From positions 310,001 to 374,000 of the forward strand of contig CAWDUQ010000001.1 of assembly GCA_963805495.1 (NCBI GenBank): 64,000 bases of DNA, read 5' to 3'. Below the pieces are notes generated by a model that worked only from the letters and a program-made list of their open reading frames with translations, searched no databases and was not told the DNA's origin. Made by a program: the position numbers and the translations under genes. This document shows positions 8,055 through 16,233 of this stretch, in pieces; the first letter of the stretch is position 1; each line of letters starts with the position of its first letter. The stretch comes from DAHUXD01 sp963805495 (GTDB lineage: Bacteria > Acidobacteriota > Thermoanaerobaculia > UBA5066 > Gp7-AA6).

Positions 8055-8516
8055 TCAGTCCCGCCGGTAGGTCCCCATGAGCTTCGCCTCGGCGATCACG
8101 TGGCCCTCCATCGCGGCTTCGAGCTCGGACTTCGTCGCGCCGGGCGGCAGGCCGAGGATCCGATCGAGGGCGTAGAGCCGGAATCCGTAGCGGTGCACGC
8201 CGTGGCCGCGCGGCGGGGCCGGACCACCCCACCCGAGCTCGCCGTAGTCGGTCCGGCCGTGCGTGCCGCCCGCGGGGTGCCGCTCCGCTTTTGCGACGGC
8301 TGCCGGGAGCGTCGAGATCGAGTCCGGCAGGTCGTAGAGGACCCAATGGACCCAGGTTCCGCGGGGCGCGTCCGGGTCGTCGCAGACGAGCGCGAGGCTC
8401 CTGGCCTCTTTCGGGACCCCGGACCAGGACAGCGGCGGATGGGAGTCGGCGCCGTCCCGGGAGTGCACCGGAGGGATCGGGGCGCCGTCGCGAAAGGCCG
8501 AGCTCTCGAGCTGCAT
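8055..8516 (-). CDS. PEBP/YbhB-YbcL family protein (Raf-kinase-inhibitor-like)
   Basis: This 153-residue protein matches bacterial phosphatidylethanolamine-binding-like proteins. Motifs are HPPLSWSGVPKEARSLALVC, DDPDAPRGTWVHWVLYDLP, and YGFRLYALD. The conserved anion-pocket residues Asp, Asp-Pro and His are present. The biochemical role of the bacterial family is poorly defined. ATG 8516 lies 2 nt after the stop of the upstream 55-residue gene, so the two probably share a transcript. Confidence 0.88.
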   Translation of the reverse strand: MQLESSAFRDGAPIPPVHSRDGADSHPPLSWSGVPKEARSLALVCDDPDAPRGTWVHWVLYDLPDSISTLPAAVAKAERHPAGGTHGRTDYGELGWGGPAPPRGHGVHRYGFRLYALDRILGLPPGATKSELEAAMEGHVIAEAKLMGTYRRD

Positions 8517-8518
8517 GG

Positions 8519-8686
8519 CTACTTCTTCGCCGGCAGCCCCTTCGGCACGCCCATCGAGCGCCAGTGTTTCTTCTTCTCCTCCCAGTCCCTCTCGGCGCGC
8601 TTGCGGTTGGCCGCGGCAGCGGCCGCGCGGGCGTCGTCGGGATTCTCGGGCGGCGCTTCCTTCGGGGACTCGTCGGCTTCCGTCAC
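8519..8686 (-). CDS. Small basic/acidic helical protein (55 aa), unknown
   Basis: A short frame starting at GTG 8686 and ending at TAG 8519, directly upstream of the PEBP gene with a 2-nt gap. The protein is acidic at first (TEADESPKEAPPENPDDA), then Ala-rich and strongly charged (NRKRAERDWEEKKKHW), ending in GVPKGLPAKK. The charge periodicity suggests one long helix. No family is recognised. Tight spacing to the next gene and the non-random composition are the support. Confidence 0.5.
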   Translation of the reverse strand: MTEADESPKEAPPENPDDARAAAAAANRKRAERDWEEKKKHWRSMGVPKGLPAKK

Positions 8687-8735
8687 GCGCCCATTCTAGT
8701 GTTCCGTAACGGAAGTCGCCATACGGCACACGGCC

Positions 8736-8787
8736 GTAGGGGCGGGACTTGTCCCCGCCCGCGGGCGGCCGCAAGGGCCGCCCCGAC
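8736..8787. repeat. REP-like element (two-hairpin copy)
   Basis: GTAGGGGCGGGACTTGTCCC then a GGGCGGCCGCAAGGGCCGCC arm, the standard orientation, upstream of the 55-residue gene. Confidence 0.85.
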
Positions 8788-8845
8788 ACACGATGGCGCT
8801 TTCAAGACTTCGGTGACAGGACACTCGCCGAGCGGTTCGCCGGCC

Positions 8846-8872
8846 AAAAAAAGGCCGCCCTCGCGGGCGGCC
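8846..8872 (-). terminator. Rho-independent terminator of the cupredoxin gene
   Basis: Read on the minus strand, an 8-bp stem GGCCGCCC/GGGCGGCC with a 4-nt loop is followed by seven Ts, about 27 nt after the stop codon of the secreted cupredoxin gene. Confidence 0.85.
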
Positions 8873-8898
8873 CAGGGGAACGGAAATCCGGAATTCGG

Positions 8899-10053
8899 CT
8901 AGGGGTTCACGATGACGGTGCCACTCATGAACGTCCCATGGACGGTGCAGAAGTAGCCGAAATTGCCGGCCTGGGTGAACGTCCGCGAGAACGTGTGGGG
9001 AGAGCCGTTCTCGCCCGAATCCCACAGACCCGAAGTGTTGGAAGTCGTCGAGTGAAAGCCCGAGACCCAGGTCCACTGGACGGCCTGTCCCACGCTGATC
9101 GTGGTGGTGCTCGTTCCACTCGTTTGATCGACGAAGGTCATGGATCCGTTCGGTCCCACGCTCACGATCCGCGGGCCGTTCGACGGCTGCGTCGGAGTCC
9201 GCGTGGGGGTGCGCGTGGGAGTGCGCGTCGCCGTAGCCACAGGCTGGGTCGGCGTCGCCGTCGGACCACTCGGTGTGATCGCTTGCTGCGGCAGGTCTTC
9301 CGCCCCGACGACGAAGATGGGGTCGGTGGTCGCGTTGTCGATAACGGCGGCGTACGAGAAGACCTCGTGAGACGCCGAAACGACGATCACCCCATTGTCC
9401 GTGACGTGGCCGCCCTGGCCCGCCGCCGTAAAAATGGCGTTGACCTGGGCGCCGGAATGCCCGGCGATCGACCGCGTCACGGGATTGCCGACCTGGTTAC
9501 CGCCGTCGAAGATCGTGATGGACACGGTGGCGGCAGAATCCTCGTGGTTGAAGACGCCGACGTTGGTCCGAAAGCCCGCGTTGGGCCCGCCGTTCCGGAT
9601 CGATGTCAGGGCCGTCGTCGGGTGCGCGTCCGCGTTCTTCAGGCCCGGGATGAACATCCCGACCGTGGGCTCTGGCTCGGTCGAATAGAGCCGGCTCGTG
9701 ACGACCAGCTGGTCGCTCGCGCCCGAGAACTCGAACTCGATGCCGCCGGCGGTGTTGGGCGCATTGAACTGGGACACGACCATGTCGTTGAACGCCCGCG
9801 ATTCGCGGGGCGTCAGCGTGAAGGTCACCGACTGAGTCGCGGGGTTGCACGGGCTCGGGATGAAGCACCGGTACCTCGCCTGGACCGTGAGGTCGGCAGT
9901 GTAGGACGTGTTGAACGCCCGCACGTCCGAGAAAAACGGCGCCACGCCGACGATCGACGCCGCCGCCGGCAGCGTGACTTCCTCGGCCCGGAGCGACCCG
10001 GCCGCAAGGACCGCCGAAAGGACCACCGAAAGGAACACCAGGATCTTCCGCAT
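8899..10053 (-). CDS. Secreted protein with C-terminal blue-copper (cupredoxin) domain
   Basis: This 384-residue protein begins with a clear signal peptide (ILVFLSVVLSAVLAAGSLRA). Residues about 25-270 form a beta-rich domain of unknown function containing Asn- and Gly-rich strands. A Thr-Pro linker, RTPTRTPTRTPTQP, leads into a plastocyanin-like domain. The type-1 copper ligands are visible as His 334 (SGFHSTTSN), Cys 369, His 372 and Met 376 (YFCTVHGTFM). Periplasmic or surface electron transfer is the likely role. ATG 10053 has a GAGGTGA ribosome site. A strong terminator follows, so it appears monocistronic. Confidence 0.85.
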   Translation of the reverse strand: MRKILVFLSVVLSAVLAAGSLRAEEVTLPAAASIVGVAPFFSDVRAFNTSYTADLTVQARYRCFIPSPCNPATQSVTFTLTPRESRAFNDMVVSQFNAPNTAGGIEFEFSGASDQLVVTSRLYSTEPEPTVGMFIPGLKNADAHPTTALTSIRNGGPNAGFRTNVGVFNHEDSAATVSITIFDGGNQVGNPVTRSIAGHSGAQVNAIFTAAGQGGHVTDNGVIVVSASHEVFSYAAVIDNATTDPIFVVGAEDLPQQAITPSGPTATPTQPVATATRTPTRTPTRTPTQPSNGPRIVSVGPNGSMTFVDQTSGTSTTTISVGQAVQWTWVSGFHSTTSNTSGLWDSGENGSPHTFSRTFTQAGNFGYFCTVHGTFMSGTVIVNP

Positions 10054-10142
10054 GATTCACCTCGCTTCTTTGACGACCCGCAGGCTATCCGCCGTCGCTG
10101 CCCGAGTGCGCCCGTTTTAGAAAGCCTTCAGGTTGCCGCACG

Positions 10143-10148
10143 TATAAT
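10143..10148 (+). promoter_or_regulatory. -10 hexamer of tyrS
   Basis: Perfect TATAAT, 11 nt before GTG 10160, leaving a leader of only a few nucleotides. Confidence 0.55.
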
Positions 10149-10159
10149 CCTCAGCCGTC

Positions 10160-11371
10160 GTGACTTCCCCTTCGCCGGCCCTGGAGTTGCTGCGGCGCGG
10201 CTCGGTCGACCTGATCGAGGAGGCGGACCTCGCGCGCAAGGTCGCCCGGGGCCCCGTCACCGTCAAGGTGGGCTTCGACCCGTCCGCGCCCGACATCCAC
10301 CTCGGCCACACGGTGATCCTGCGCAAGATGCGTCACTTCCAGGACGCGGGGCACCGGGTGGTCTTCGTGATCGGGGACTTCACGGCAGCGATCGGTGACC
10401 CGTCCGGGAAGAAGGCGACCCGCCCGCAGCTGACGCGCGAGGAGATCGAGGAAAACGCCCGAACGTACACGAAGCAGGCGTTCAAGATCCTCGACGCGGA
10501 GAAGACCGTCATCGAGTTCAACGGCCAGTGGTTGAACGCCCTCGGCGCCGCCGGCCTGGTGCGCCTGGCGGCGCGCGTGACGGTCGCCCGGATCCTCGAG
10601 CGCGACGATTTCCAGAAACGCTGGAGGGCGAATCAGCCGATTGCCCTCCACGAGCTCCTCTACCCGCTGGCGCAGGGCTACGACTCGGTGGCGCTCAAGG
10701 CCGACGTCGAGCTCGGCGGCACGGACCAGCTCTTCAACCTGCTCGTCGGCCGCGACCTGATGCGGGCCGAAGGGCTCGAGCCCCAGGTCGTGATGACGCT
10801 GCCGCTGCTGGTCGGGATCGACGGTGTCGAGAAGATGTCGAAGTCACTCGGCAACGCGATCGGGGTCCTCGATCCGCCCGGCGACATGTACGGCAAGGTC
10901 ATGTCGATCCCCGACGCACTCCTCTGGAGCTGGTACGAGCTGCTGACCGACGCACCGGCCGAAGAACTCGCCGCGCGGCGCCGCCGCGTCGAGGGCGGGC
11001 AGGAGAACCCCCGCGACACCAAGGCCGAGCTCGCGCGCCGCATCACGAAGGACTTTCACGGCGCCGACGCCGCGGCCCGCGCGGCCGAGGATTTCCGCCG
11101 GGCGTTCTCCCGCGGCGAAGTTCCGGAGGACGTCGAGACACGCGAACTCCCCGCCGAGGGCGGCGGGCCGGCCGCGAAGACGCTCGTCGCCCTGGGCCTC
11201 TGCCCCTCGATGCGGGATGCGCGCCGGAAGCTCGAGGAGGGCGCGCTGAAGGTCTACGCCGACGGGGCGGGCGAGCCCCGCGAGGTCCGCGATCCCGACG
11301 AGAGGCTCGCCGGGGCCGGACCGTCGGTGCTGCGCCTGGGGCGCCGATTCATCCGCGTGGTCTGGAAGTAA
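10160..11371 (+). CDS. tyrS: Tyrosyl-tRNA synthetase
   Basis: This cytoplasmic class I synthetase charges tRNA-Tyr. The HIGH-type motif is HLGH at residues 47-50 and the KMSKS loop is at 225-229. Between them are GDFTAAIGDPSGKKATRP and the tyrosine pocket GYDSVALKADVELGGTDQ. The C-terminus (about 340-400) is an S4-like RNA-binding domain, KTLVALGLCPSMRDARRKLE. The 403-residue length is standard. GTG 10160 has no Shine-Dalgarno but a close TATAAT. The 3' end overlaps the convergent fur-like gene by 23 bp. Confidence 0.96.
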   Translation: MTSPSPALELLRRGSVDLIEEADLARKVARGPVTVKVGFDPSAPDIHLGHTVILRKMRHFQDAGHRVVFVIGDFTAAIGDPSGKKATRPQLTREEIEENARTYTKQAFKILDAEKTVIEFNGQWLNALGAAGLVRLAARVTVARILERDDFQKRWRANQPIALHELLYPLAQGYDSVALKADVELGGTDQLFNLLVGRDLMRAEGLEPQVVMTLPLLVGIDGVEKMSKSLGNAIGVLDPPGDMYGKVMSIPDALLWSWYELLTDAPAEELAARRRRVEGGQENPRDTKAELARRITKDFHGADAAARAAEDFRRAFSRGEVPEDVETRELPAEGGGPAAKTLVALGLCPSMRDARRKLEEGALKVYADGAGEPREVRDPDERLAGAGPSVLRLGRRFIRVVWK

Positions 11372-11858
11372 ACGGCACGAGACCCGTTTCGGCCCGTTCG
11401 TCGCTCGCCGTCTCGGAGGACTTTCGCCGCGGGCGGCAGGACCGGCAAATTCCCCGCATCTGGTGCGTGTGGGAGAGAAGCACGAACCCGTGGCGCTCGG
11501 CGACCTCGTCCTGAAGCTGCTCGATGCGCTCCTCGAAGAACTCGATGACGCGGCCGCAGTGGTCGCAGATCAGGTGGTCGTGGTGGTCGCCGGCGCGCAG
11601 CCGCTCGTACCGGTATCCGGCCTCCCCGATGCGCAGCCGCCCGACGATGCCGGCGTCGACCATGAGCTCGAGCGTCCGATAGATCGTCGCGCGGGAGATC
11701 TTCTTGTGCTTCGCCCGCAGGCGGACGAGGAGCTCATCCGCCTCGACATGCTCGTGTCGACTGAACAGCTCATCGAAGAGCGCCTGCCGCTCGTGCGTGA
11801 GCTTAAGCCCCCGCCGTTCCAGGTACTTGCGGAAAATCTGCAGCTCGCGCTTTTCCAT
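11349..11858 (-). CDS. Fur-family metal-responsive repressor
   Basis: The 169-residue protein is a Fur-family regulator. The N-terminal winged helix reads KYLERRGLKLTHERQALFDE and KISRATIYRTLELMVDAGIV. The metal-binding region contains HDHLICDHCGRVIEFFEERI, with the first CxxC of the structural zinc site; the second is CRSC near residue 147. It begins at ATG 11858, just downstream of a perfect palindrome, and is divergent from the FTR1 iron permease. The operator and neighbour favour iron sensing, although Zur or PerR specificity cannot be excluded from sequence alone. Confidence 0.9.
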   Translation of the reverse strand: MEKRELQIFRKYLERRGLKLTHERQALFDELFSRHEHVEADELLVRLRAKHKKISRATIYRTLELMVDAGIVGRLRIGEAGYRYERLRAGDHHDHLICDHCGRVIEFFEERIEQLQDEVAERHGFVLLSHTHQMRGICRSCRPRRKSSETASDERAETGLVPFTSRPRG

Positions 11859-11862
11859 GGGA

Positions 11863-11891
11863 TTGCGACTCCGTCTCAATTGAGATACTCT
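11863..11891. promoter_or_regulatory. Divergent fur/FTR1 promoter with palindromic Fur-type operator
   Basis: The perfect 12-bp palindrome TCTCAATTGAGA (11874-11885) sits exactly between TTGCGA (11863-11868) and TACTCT (11886-11891), a 17-bp-spaced plus-strand promoter for FTR1. On the minus strand TATCTC overlaps it, 16 bp after TTGTCG, as a promoter for the regulator. Binding there would block both genes. Confidence 0.65.
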
Positions 11892-11940
11892 CCCGGTTCC
11901 GGCCGACAAGTCAAGCCGACCAGCGGAGGGGAACGAGGCC

Positions 11941-12732
11941 ATGTGGCAGGGATTCACGATCGCGCTCCGGGAGGGCATCGAGGCGTTTCTCATCGTCGCC
12001 CTGACCCTCTCGTACCTCGCACGCACCCGACGGCCCGCCCTCGCGCGGGCGGTCTATGCCGGGATCGCCGCCTCCGTCGCCACCTGCGCGCTCGCGGGGT
12101 GGTTTTTTTCCCGTGCCGTCAACCAGCCGCTCTGGGAGGGGATCCTGGCGCTCGCCGCGGCGGCCCTCGTCGGCAGCCTGCTCGTTTACATGAAGCGCGT
12201 GGCCTCCCGGCTGAAGTCCGACATCGAGAGCCGGATCGAGGCGAGCGCCAGCGCGGTCGATCCGGCGCGTGCGTTCTGGGGAGTCTTCGCGTTCACCGTG
12301 CTGATGATCACGCGCGAAGGCATGGAGACCGCCCTCCTGATCGCCACCGCCCTCTTCCAGATGAAGTCCTCCGCCGTTTTTCTCGGCCTAGCGCTCGGGC
12401 TCGTGTCCGCCGCCGCGATCGGCGCCCTCTGGACGCGCCTCGGGAGGGGCGTCGACCTGAAGACGCTCCTGAACGTCTCGGCGGTCTTCCTGACGATTTT
12501 CCTCTTGCAGCTGGTGCTCTACGGCATCCACGAGCTCTCCGAGGCCCGGCTCTTCCCGGCGTCGCAGGCGATCCACGACGCCACCGAAATCCTCGGGCCG
12601 GATGGAAAGATCGGCCATTTCCTCGCTTACGCGCTCGCGGTCATTCCCACCGCCTGGCTCGGCGGGATGTGGTGGAAGCGCTGGCGCACGCGCGGGACCT
12701 CTTCCGCGACGCCGCGCACGAACGCGGCCTGA
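11941..12732 (+). CDS. FTR1-family iron permease
   Basis: This is a 263-residue inner-membrane protein of the FTR1/EfeU type, which moves iron across the cytoplasmic membrane. Both signature REXXE motifs are present: REGIE at residues 10-14 in the first helix and REGME at 125-129. Seven hydrophobic segments can be traced. ATG 11941 follows GGAGGGGAACGAGGCC. Fungal homologues take ferric iron made by a partner ferroxidase, and EfeU works with EfeO/B; no EfeO or EfeB is seen here. The neighbouring flavin and haem proteins may supply redox chemistry. Control by the adjacent Fur-type operator is inferred. Confidence 0.92.
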   Translation: MWQGFTIALREGIEAFLIVALTLSYLARTRRPALARAVYAGIAASVATCALAGWFFSRAVNQPLWEGILALAAAALVGSLLVYMKRVASRLKSDIESRIEASASAVDPARAFWGVFAFTVLMITREGMETALLIATALFQMKSSAVFLGLALGLVSAAAIGALWTRLGRGVDLKTLLNVSAVFLTIFLLQLVLYGIHELSEARLFPASQAIHDATEILGPDGKIGHFLAYALAVIPTAWLGGMWWKRWRTRGTSSATPRTNAA

Positions 12733-12736
12733 GCGC

Positions 12737-13519
12737 TCAGCGCGGCGCTGCCGTCGGGCTCGACTGGAACCGGACGCCCGGCGTGACGGCCGCGCCCGAC
12801 TGGATCATCGCCTCGATCACCCGGGGAGAGAATCCGGCCGCGCCCAGCTGCTGAATCTCGGCGGTCGTCAATGCGTACCGCTTGTTCGACGTCCGCACCG
12901 CTTCGAGAAGCTCTTCATCCGAAGCGCCGTCCCGTTTCATCCGCAGGATCGCCGCGTACGGCTTTTCCCCGGCAGCCGGCGTTCCGACCCAGGGCTGGTC
13001 CGGCACGATGTTCGCGGGCCGCGGCGGGGTGACGACCGGCGTCGGCGTGACGGGAACGATCTTGCGCAGATAGCCGGCCGGATGCCCGCCGCCCGAGCCG
13101 CAGCCGGCTTTCGCGCCGGCGGCGTGCGTGAAGTGGATAACGTCCCGGCCCCCGGGGACCGCCACGTACTCGCCGAGGAGCTCCACCCGGTCGCCCGGGA
13201 CGAGATCGAGAGCGCCCCCGCCGCACGAGAGATCGTGAACCACCTTCACTCGTCCCTGCATGTCCACGGGAACGTTGCGGTCCGCGCCGGCCGGCTGCTC
13301 GGAGGCAACGAAGTACGCGTCGAGCGTGACCTCGAACTCCAGAAACTTCCGTCCGTTCCGGTGAACGGTCTTCTTCGGCGCGGTCGCGACCTGCGCCTTG
13401 GCCGTGATCTCGACGTGGGGGCTCTTGGACGAGGGGGTCTTTCCGGGGGGAGCCGCCCCCGCCACCCCGAGGAGGACGGCCATGGTGAGGCCGACCGACC
13501 GCGCCGCTTTCCCGAGCAC
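12737..13519 (-). CDS. Secreted DUF3465-like protein with C-terminal helical domain
   Basis: This 260-residue protein has an N-terminal signal peptide (VGLTMAVLLGVAGAAPPGK). Residues about 35-155 hold a beta domain with VPGDRVELLGEYVAV followed by GGRDVIHFTHAAGA and GGGHPAGYLRK. This matches the GDxVxxxGEYxW...GGVIHWTHxxP pattern of DUF3465. A Pro-rich linker leads to a helical C-terminus (DEELLEAVRTSNKRYALTTA, then PRVIEAMIQSGAA). It starts at GTG 13519 with a CATAAT box 6 nt upstream. It is convergent with FTR1 and divergent from apbE. Role unknown; the conserved His residues could bind metal. Confidence 0.6.
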   Translation of the reverse strand: MLGKAARSVGLTMAVLLGVAGAAPPGKTPSSKSPHVEITAKAQVATAPKKTVHRNGRKFLEFEVTLDAYFVASEQPAGADRNVPVDMQGRVKVVHDLSCGGGALDLVPGDRVELLGEYVAVPGGRDVIHFTHAAGAKAGCGSGGGHPAGYLRKIVPVTPTPVVTPPRPANIVPDQPWVGTPAAGEKPYAAILRMKRDGASDEELLEAVRTSNKRYALTTAEIQQLGAAGFSPRVIEAMIQSGAAVTPGVRFQSSPTAAPR

Positions 13520-13525
13520 GCGGGC

Positions 13526-13531
13526 ATTATG
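13526..13531 (-). promoter_or_regulatory. -10 hexamer of a leaderless start (DUF3465-like gene)
   Basis: Minus-strand CATAAT, 6 nt before GTG 13519. Confidence 0.4.
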
Positions 13532-13593
13532 GGCTCAGTGACCCGCCCGTCCCGCCCCGGGGCGCCTCGAAGAAGCTCGATCCACTTCCCCTC

Positions 13594-13649
13594 TTGACGG
13601 AAATCTCCGGGGCGCATTATCCTTCCGCCGCGACTGAGACTGAATCTCA
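13594..13649 (+). promoter_or_regulatory. apbE-operon promoter with downstream Fur box
   Basis: TTGACG (13594-13599), an 18-bp spacer and TATCCT (13618-13623) make a good promoter. Immediately downstream of the predicted transcription start lies TGAGACTGAATCTCA (13635-13649), a 7-1-7 inverted repeat of the Fur-box type (TGAGAnT-N-AnTCTCA). Repression of the apbE-porin-FMN-binding-membrane operon by the nearby Fur protein is inferred. Confidence 0.65.
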
Positions 13650-13703
13650 ATCCAGACGGAGGCGCGACGTGGTCTCTTCACGACCCGGCCGGGACAACGC
13701 GGG

Positions 13704-14729
13704 ATGCTGGCGCTTCTGAGCCTCTCCGCGCTGCTCGCCCACCCCGCCGGACCCGCCCTCGTGGAACGGCGGATCTCGTCCATGGGGACCGTCCTCGAGG
13801 TGGCGCTCGCCGCGCCGAGCCGCGAGCGCGGCCTCGACGCCTCCGAACGGGCGATCCGGGAGATCCGGCGGGTCGAAGACCTGCTGACGACCTGGCGCGA
13901 CAGTCCCCTTTCCCGCATCAACGCGGCGCCGGTCGGGGCCGCAGTGACGCTCGACGGTGAGCTCTCCGGCCTCCTCGCGGCGACGTTCGCGTGGGCGGCG
14001 CGCACGGACCACGCCTTCGATCCGACCGTCATGCCTCTCGTCCGGGCCTGGGACCTGCGGGGCGCCGGCCGCCTTCCAGCCCCCGCCGAGCTCGCCGCGG
14101 CACTCGCGGCCACCGGAACCGGACGTTTCCGCTTCGCGGCCCGCGGTCGGATCCTGGCACGCCTCGACGCCGCCGCCGGAATCGAGGAGGGGGCGTGGGG
14201 CAAGGGCTACGCGCTCGATCGATCGGTGGAAAAGCTCGGCGACGTCGACGGCGCGCTCCTCGACCTCGGCGGCCAGGTGGCGGCCCGCGGCAAGGACGGC
14301 TCCGGCCATGACTGGTCGATCTCGATCGCCGATCCCCGCCGACGCGACCGTCCGGTCCTCGCGCTGCGCCTCTCAAACGCCGGAGCCTCGACTTCGGGCG
14401 ATTCGGAGAGGGGCCGCGTCGTGGACGGGCGCCGCATCGGGCATCTCATCGATCCGCGCAACGGTGAGCCCGCCGAGGATTTCGGATCGGTCACGGTCAT
14501 CGCTCCCTCGGCGCTCGACGCGGACATCCTGTCGACCGCGTTCTTCGTCCTCGGCCCGGAGGGGGGCCTCGCGCTCTCGGATCGGCTGCGGCGCGAGGGT
14601 GTCCCCAACGAAGCCCTGTTCCTCGTCGTCCGGGGCGATGCGCTCGAGGCCCGTTACAGCCCCGGAGTTCCGCGATTCGTGATTTCGGCCGACACGACCG
14701 TCGTGCACGGCCTTTCGACGGAGAGATGA
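13704..14729 (+). CDS. apbE: ApbE-family FAD:protein FMN transferase
   Basis: This exported enzyme attaches FMN covalently to a threonine of client flavoproteins, using FAD and Mg2+. Its 341 residues start with a signal-like MLALLSLSALLAHP. Family motifs follow in order: SSMGTVLEVAL, GAWGKGYALDR, LLDLGGQVAARG, ASTSGDSER, HLIDPRNGEP and ALDADILSTAFFVLG, the last with the metal-binding Asp residues. Two genes downstream lies an FMN-binding-domain protein, its obvious substrate. The stop overlaps an in-frame ATG of the porin gene. Confidence 0.92.
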   Translation: MLALLSLSALLAHPAGPALVERRISSMGTVLEVALAAPSRERGLDASERAIREIRRVEDLLTTWRDSPLSRINAAPVGAAVTLDGELSGLLAATFAWAARTDHAFDPTVMPLVRAWDLRGAGRLPAPAELAAALAATGTGRFRFAARGRILARLDAAAGIEEGAWGKGYALDRSVEKLGDVDGALLDLGGQVAARGKDGSGHDWSISIADPRRRDRPVLALRLSNAGASTSGDSERGRVVDGRRIGHLIDPRNGEPAEDFGSVTVIAPSALDADILSTAFFVLGPEGGLALSDRLRREGVPNEALFLVVRGDALEARYSPGVPRFVISADTTVVHGLSTER

Positions 14730-14743
14730 GGAGGATCCTTCCC

Positions 14744-16231
14744 ATGCATCGCGTCTCGAGAGCCGTGATCGCCTTCATTCTTGCCCTCGCGGGTGCGCTC
14801 GCCGCGGCCGCGCAGACCCCGACGCCGGCCGCTCCCCTGACTCCCGAGGAGCGGATGCTGCGCCTCGAAAAGCTGCTCGACGAAACGCGCTCCGAGCTCG
14901 CGCAGGTCAAGGCGGCGTCGACGAGCGCCGGGACCGACGCCAGGCTCGCCGAGATCGAGCGCAAGGTCGACATCCTCGCCCGGGAGATCGAAGCGATGAA
15001 GCTCGGCGAGGCGGCCGCCGCGGGTGTGTCGGCGAACGCTCCGGACGCGATCGCGGTCGCGGCGTCCCCGGCACCCGCGGCACCGATGCCGCGCGACGAG
15101 AAACAGTCGCTCGATCGGTTCGGCCTCGGACTCTCCGCGTCCAGGGTCTACGGCATCAAGCGCGGCGTCTCGATCGGCGGCTACGGCGAGGCGCTGTACC
15201 AGAATTTCGCCGGCCACAACCAGAGCGGCGAGCCCTCGGACGCCGAGGACCAGATCACGCTCCTGCGGGCGGTCGTCTACCTCGGCTACAAGTTCAACGA
15301 GCACTTCGTCCTGAACTCGGAGATCGAGTACGAGAACGCCGTCGTCGCGTCCGACAAGGGCGGCGAGGCTTCGGTCGAGTTCGCCTACCTCGACTACATG
15401 CACTCGCGCGAGCTCAACTCCCGCGCCGGCCTCGTCCTTCTCCCGGTCGGACTCCTCAACGAGCTTCACGAGCCGACGGCTTTCCTCGGCGCCCTGCGGC
15501 CGGGCGTCGACGACGTCATCATCCCGACGACCTGGCGCGAGCTGGGCGGGGGCCTCTACGGCGAGCTGGGTCCATTCGCGTACCGGGCCTATGCCGTCAA
15601 CGGGCTCAACGCCGCCGGCTTCACCCCCGACGCGGGCATCCGCGAAGGCCGCTCGGAGGGCTCGGAGGCGCCGGCGACGAACTTCGCCGTGACGGCCCGC
15701 CTCGACTACACGGCCGTGCCGGGCCTCCTCGTGGGCGCTTCGGTTTTCTCGGGTGACTCGGGCCAGGGGCGCCTGACGCCCTCGGGCCAGGAGATCAACG
15801 GCCTCACGACTCTCTGGGACGTGCACGCGGACTGGCGCTGGCGCGGCCTCTGGTTGCGCGGAATCTATGCCCGAACCACGATCGCCCAGGCGAACCTGAT
15901 CAACCAGCTCAACAACTTCGAAGGCGACGAGTCGATCGGCAGCGTGCAGGAGGGCTGGTACCTGCAGGGCGCCTTCGACCTCTTCTCGCTCAAGCCGGGC
16001 GGATCGCGCGCGGCACTGCTGCCCTTCGTGCGTTACGAGCAGTACGACACGCAGGCCGAGGTCCCGCTCGGCTACGCGCGCAACCCCGAGAACGACCGCA
16101 CCGACCTGACGCTCGGCCTCGCCTACAAACCCATCGACCAGATCATCTTCAAGGCGGACTGGCAGCAGCGCCGCAATGCGGCCTCGACGGGAGTGAACCA
16201 GTGGAACATGTCGCTCGGGTACATCTTCTAG
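14744..16231 (+). CDS. Outer-membrane porin with N-terminal coiled coil
   Basis: The 495-residue protein has a signal peptide (VIAFILALAGALAAAAQ). A helical segment PEERMLRLEKLLDETRSELA follows and continues to about residue 90 as a coiled coil. A long beta-barrel then ends in the aromatic C-terminus NMSLGYIF, typical for insertion by the BAM complex. Repeating amphipathic strands (GYGEALYQNF, HFVLNSEIEYEN, FVRYEQYDTQ) resemble phosphate-selective or OprP-type porins. ATG 14744 is chosen because AGGAGG lies 9 nt upstream; the earlier ATG 14726 lacks one. Solute unknown; within this operon passage of iron chelates or electrons is possible. Confidence 0.8.
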   Translation: MHRVSRAVIAFILALAGALAAAAQTPTPAAPLTPEERMLRLEKLLDETRSELAQVKAASTSAGTDARLAEIERKVDILAREIEAMKLGEAAAAGVSANAPDAIAVAASPAPAAPMPRDEKQSLDRFGLGLSASRVYGIKRGVSIGGYGEALYQNFAGHNQSGEPSDAEDQITLLRAVVYLGYKFNEHFVLNSEIEYENAVVASDKGGEASVEFAYLDYMHSRELNSRAGLVLLPVGLLNELHEPTAFLGALRPGVDDVIIPTTWRELGGGLYGELGPFAYRAYAVNGLNAAGFTPDAGIREGRSEGSEAPATNFAVTARLDYTAVPGLLVGASVFSGDSGQGRLTPSGQEINGLTTLWDVHADWRWRGLWLRGIYARTTIAQANLINQLNNFEGDESIGSVQEGWYLQGAFDLFSLKPGGSRAALLPFVRYEQYDTQAEVPLGYARNPENDRTDLTLGLAYKPIDQIIFKADWQQRRNAASTGVNQWNMSLGYIF

Positions 16232-16233
16232 CC

